Source of the DNA: Firmicutes bacterium UBA1065
GTDB taxonomy: Bacteria; Bacillota; Clostridia; Tissierellales; Sedimentibacteraceae
NCBI GenBank assembly: GCA_002316225.1
Contig: DCDC01000062.1
Location: 1-14,267 of the forward strand
Length of the DNA stretch: 14,267 nucleotides
Direction: 5' to 3'
Below, piece by piece: positions 12,982 through 14,267 of this stretch (the first letter of the stretch is position 1; each line of letters starts with the position of its first letter). Made by a program: the position numbers and the translations under genes. Under the pieces are notes generated by a model. The model was not told the DNA's origin. It did not search any database and was given only the letters and a program-made list of their open reading frames with translations.

Positions 12982-13939
12982 AAACAATCTTCTTGAAGTA
13001 AGGAATTTAAAACAATACTTCGATATTCCGGTTGGCTTGTTGAAGAGCAAACCTTTAAAAGCAGTGGATGATATATCCTTTAGTATAAGAAAAGGCGAAA
13101 CCTTAGGCTTGGTTGGTGAATCCGGCTGCGGTAAAACAACAGCCGGAAGGTCTATACTGCATCTTTATAAACCAACAAGCGGAGAAATAATCTTTAAGGG
13201 CAAAAAGATTGATAGCAATGAATCGATAAAGTTTTTGAGGCAAAACGCCCAGATGGTATTTCAGGATCCATATTCTTCACTAAACCCCAGGATGACAGTG
13301 GGAGATATAGTTGGAGAACCCCTGGATGTTATGAAAATATATAAGACCAAAAAAGAAAGAGATGAAAGGGTCAACGAATTAATGGAAATTGTAGGGTTGT
13401 CAAGCGAGCATGCTACCCGATATGCCCATGAATTTTCCGGAGGCCAGCGACAAAGAATAGGTATTGCAAGAGCCTTGGCTGTTGAACCCGAATTCATTGT
13501 TTGCGACGAGCCCGTATCTGCCCTGGATGTTTCAATTCAAGCCCAGATAATCAATAAATTTGAAGACTTACAGGAACAATTGGGACTGACTTATCTCTTT
13601 ATTGCTCATGATCTGTTGGTTGTAAAACATATATCCGACAGGGTTGCTGTTATGTATTTAGGGAGGATGATGGAATTAGCTCCTTCAGACGAATTGTATA
13701 ATCATCCCCTTCATCCTTATACAATTTCATTGATGTCGGCTGTGCCTATTCCTGATCCTAACTATGCAAGAAACCACCGGAGGATTTTGCTTCAGGGCGA
13801 TGTGCCGAGTCCTCTCAATATGCCTTCCGGCTGCCCGTTCAGAACAAGATGTGAAAGGGCAACAAAGGAATGTGCAGAGGTTAGGCCGGAGCTAAGAGAA
13901 GTGGCTCCCAACCACTTGGTTGCATGTATTCATGTATAA
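12971..13939 (+). CDS. dppF: Peptide ABC transporter ATP-binding protein, DppF/OppF family
   Basis: This 322-residue protein is the second ATPase of the heterodimer. The N-terminus has the OppF-type insertion YFDIPVGLLKSKPLKAVD. Walker A is GESGCGKT (residues 49-56), the Q-loop is in MVFQDPYSSLNPR, the signature is FSGGQRQR, Walker B is FIVCDEPVSALD, and the switch histidine is in FIAHDLLVV. The C-terminal domain repeats the cysteine pattern of its partner with identical spacing: Cys288, Cys294, Cys301 and Cys319. The ATG follows AGAGGAGATGTACC and lies inside the end of the partner gene. The stop codon is followed by an intergenic region of 169 bases with palindromes before the solute-binding protein. 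Intact motifs in both ATPases suggest both nucleotide sites work. It is the final gene of the four-gene core operon. Confidence 0.95.
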   Translation: MENKNNLLEVRNLKQYFDIPVGLLKSKPLKAVDDISFSIRKGETLGLVGESGCGKTTAGRSILHLYKPTSGEIIFKGKKIDSNESIKFLRQNAQMVFQDPYSSLNPRMTVGDIVGEPLDVMKIYKTKKERDERVNELMEIVGLSSEHATRYAHEFSGGQRQRIGIARALAVEPEFIVCDEPVSALDVSIQAQIINKFEDLQEQLGLTYLFIAHDLLVVKHISDRVAVMYLGRMMELAPSDELYNHPLHPYTISLMSAVPIPDPNYARNHRRILLQGDVPSPLNMPSGCPFRTRCERATKECAEVRPELREVAPNHLVACIHV

Positions 13940-13948
13940 ATGTATAAT
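13920..13948 (+). promoter_or_regulatory. Possible promoter overlapping the end of dppF
   Basis: TTGCAT (13920-13925) and a perfect TATAAT (13943-13948) are 17 bases apart. Transcripts from here would cover only the solute-binding lipoprotein gene, which often needs higher expression than the permeases. The -35 box is weak and lies inside coding sequence. Confidence 0.35.
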
Positions 13949-13952
13949 AGGT

Positions 13953-13974
13953 ATGGGGACATGTAAATGTCCCC
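13953..13974 (+). repeat. Short perfect hairpin after dppF
   Basis: GGGGACAT and ATGTCCCC are exact complements around a GTAA tetraloop-like centre, about 15 bases after the dppF stop. No T-run follows, so it is better seen as a processing or stability stem between the ATPase and binding-protein parts of the message than as a strong terminator. Exact boundaries may be off by one or two bases. Confidence 0.55.
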
Positions 13975-13984
13975 GGTTTACCCC

Positions 13985-14030
13985 TTTACGAATTAATGAT
14001 AGTATTGTATACTTAGTTATTAATCGTAAA
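13985..14030. repeat. 46-base imperfect palindrome upstream of the solute-binding protein
   Basis: Nested complementary arms TTTACG/CGTAAA, ATTAAT/ATTAAT and AGTAT/ATACT pair in order around a TGT centre, with one bulged A and a small internal loop. It could be an operator or an extended RNA hairpin. No flanking T-run is present, so it is not a simple terminator. Confidence 0.45.
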
Positions 14031-14055
14031 TACATATATATCTCTGGTTTAATGA

Positions 14056-14074
14056 TTTGATATTAATTATCAAA
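14056..14074. promoter_or_regulatory. Perfect dyad TTTGATA-N5-TATCAAA before the solute-binding protein
   Basis: TTTGATA (14056-14062) and TATCAAA (14068-14074) are exact complements with a 5-base centre, lying about 35 bases before the lipoprotein ATG. Its core TGATA/TATCA resembles the TATCAAG/CTTGATA dyad at 2582-2605. It may be an operator or a leader stem. Confidence 0.4.
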
Positions 14075-14108
14075 TTAATTAATATATATATTTTGAAGGA
14101 GGAAAGTT

Positions 14109-14267
14109 ATGAAAAAATTTTTATCATTGATTTTAGTATTAGCCATGGTGTTTTCATTAGCAGCATGTGGAAATAACCAACAACCCGCACAACCGGGAAC
14201 ACCTGGCGGAGAAACTCCGGGAACACCGGAAGGACCCGGTATTGCAGACAGCTTAACATTGAATGTC
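14109..14267 (+). CDS. Solute-binding lipoprotein of the peptide transporter (partial, N-terminal 53 residues)
   Basis: Only the N-terminus is visible. It shows a lipoprotein signal peptide: MKKF, a hydrophobic core, and the lipobox LAAC with Cys20 as the lipidated residue. A linker rich in Gly, Pro, Asn, Gln and Glu follows (residues 21-44), then ADSLTLNV, which looks like the first strand of a binding-protein domain. The ATG follows GAAGGAGGAAAGTT. Position directly after dppBCDF makes it the likely peptide-binding subunit (DppA/OppA type), tethered on the outer face of the membrane to deliver substrate to the permeases. The last visible codon ends exactly at the window edge. Function is inferred from signal peptide and gene context, since the binding domain is not visible. 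Confidence 0.8.
   Translation, partial: MKKFLSLILVLAMVFSLAACGNNQQPAQPGTPGGETPGTPEGPGIADSLTLNV

Noticed and set aside
1..14267. CRISPR arrays, tRNA/rRNA genes, insertion sequences or prophage genes
   Set aside because: No regular spaced direct repeats, cloverleaf or rRNA sequence, transposase or integrase was seen on either strand.

Overview
The window looks like chromosome from an anaerobic, low-GC Gram-positive bacterium of the Clostridia/Tissierellia type. The support is AT-rich intergenic DNA, strong GGAGG ribosome binding sites, sigma-A style promoters, a -24/-12 (sigma-54) promoter, a lipoprotein solute-binding protein, and redox genes built around ferredoxin-type clusters. The genus cannot be fixed from the sequence alone. 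The theme is peptide and amino-acid use, next to a potassium uptake locus.

Layout. On the minus strand, positions 1-2296 hold a Trk potassium uptake operon: trkA, then trkH, which runs off the left edge. Its leader (about 2297-2468) carries a sigma-A promoter and a terminator-like hairpin with mutually exclusive pairing partners, so it may be an attenuator or riboswitch. The divergent intergenic region 2297-2702 also carries a textbook sigma-54 promoter and dyad-symmetric candidate enhancer sites that drive the plus strand.

On the plus strand, 2703-5997 is a tight five-gene operon: small [2Fe-2S] protein, FAD/NAD oxidoreductase, two-cluster [4Fe-4S] ferredoxin, BFD-like [2Fe-2S] protein, and a DAO-family FAD dehydrogenase. 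Every subunit of an HcnABC / sarcosine oxidase / dye-linked proline dehydrogenase type complex is present, but the large alpha subunit is split. The operon ends in an intrinsic terminator at 6006-6049. Next come separately promoted genes for an M24 Xaa-Pro type peptidase (6118-7206), type I signal peptidase (7343-7879) and an M20 PepD-type dipeptidase (8037-9470). PepD is flanked on both sides by pieces of one palindromic intergenic repeat.

From 9924 to 13939 lies a complete peptide ABC transporter, two permeases followed by two ATPases (dppBCDF order). Tandem promoters, a cre-like sequence and a leader hairpin precede it. After an intergenic region rich in palindromes, the matching solute-binding lipoprotein starts at 14109 and runs off the right edge.

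How the parts fit (inference): the transporter imports short peptides, PepD and the M24 peptidase break them into amino acids (the latter releasing proline from Xaa-Pro peptides), and the sigma-54-controlled dehydrogenase may oxidise a secondary or N-substituted amino acid such as proline, sarcosine or hydroxyproline, passing electrons through iron-sulfur clusters. The most interesting part is this dehydrogenase operon with its sigma-54 control region; its substrate and its activator are not identifiable here.
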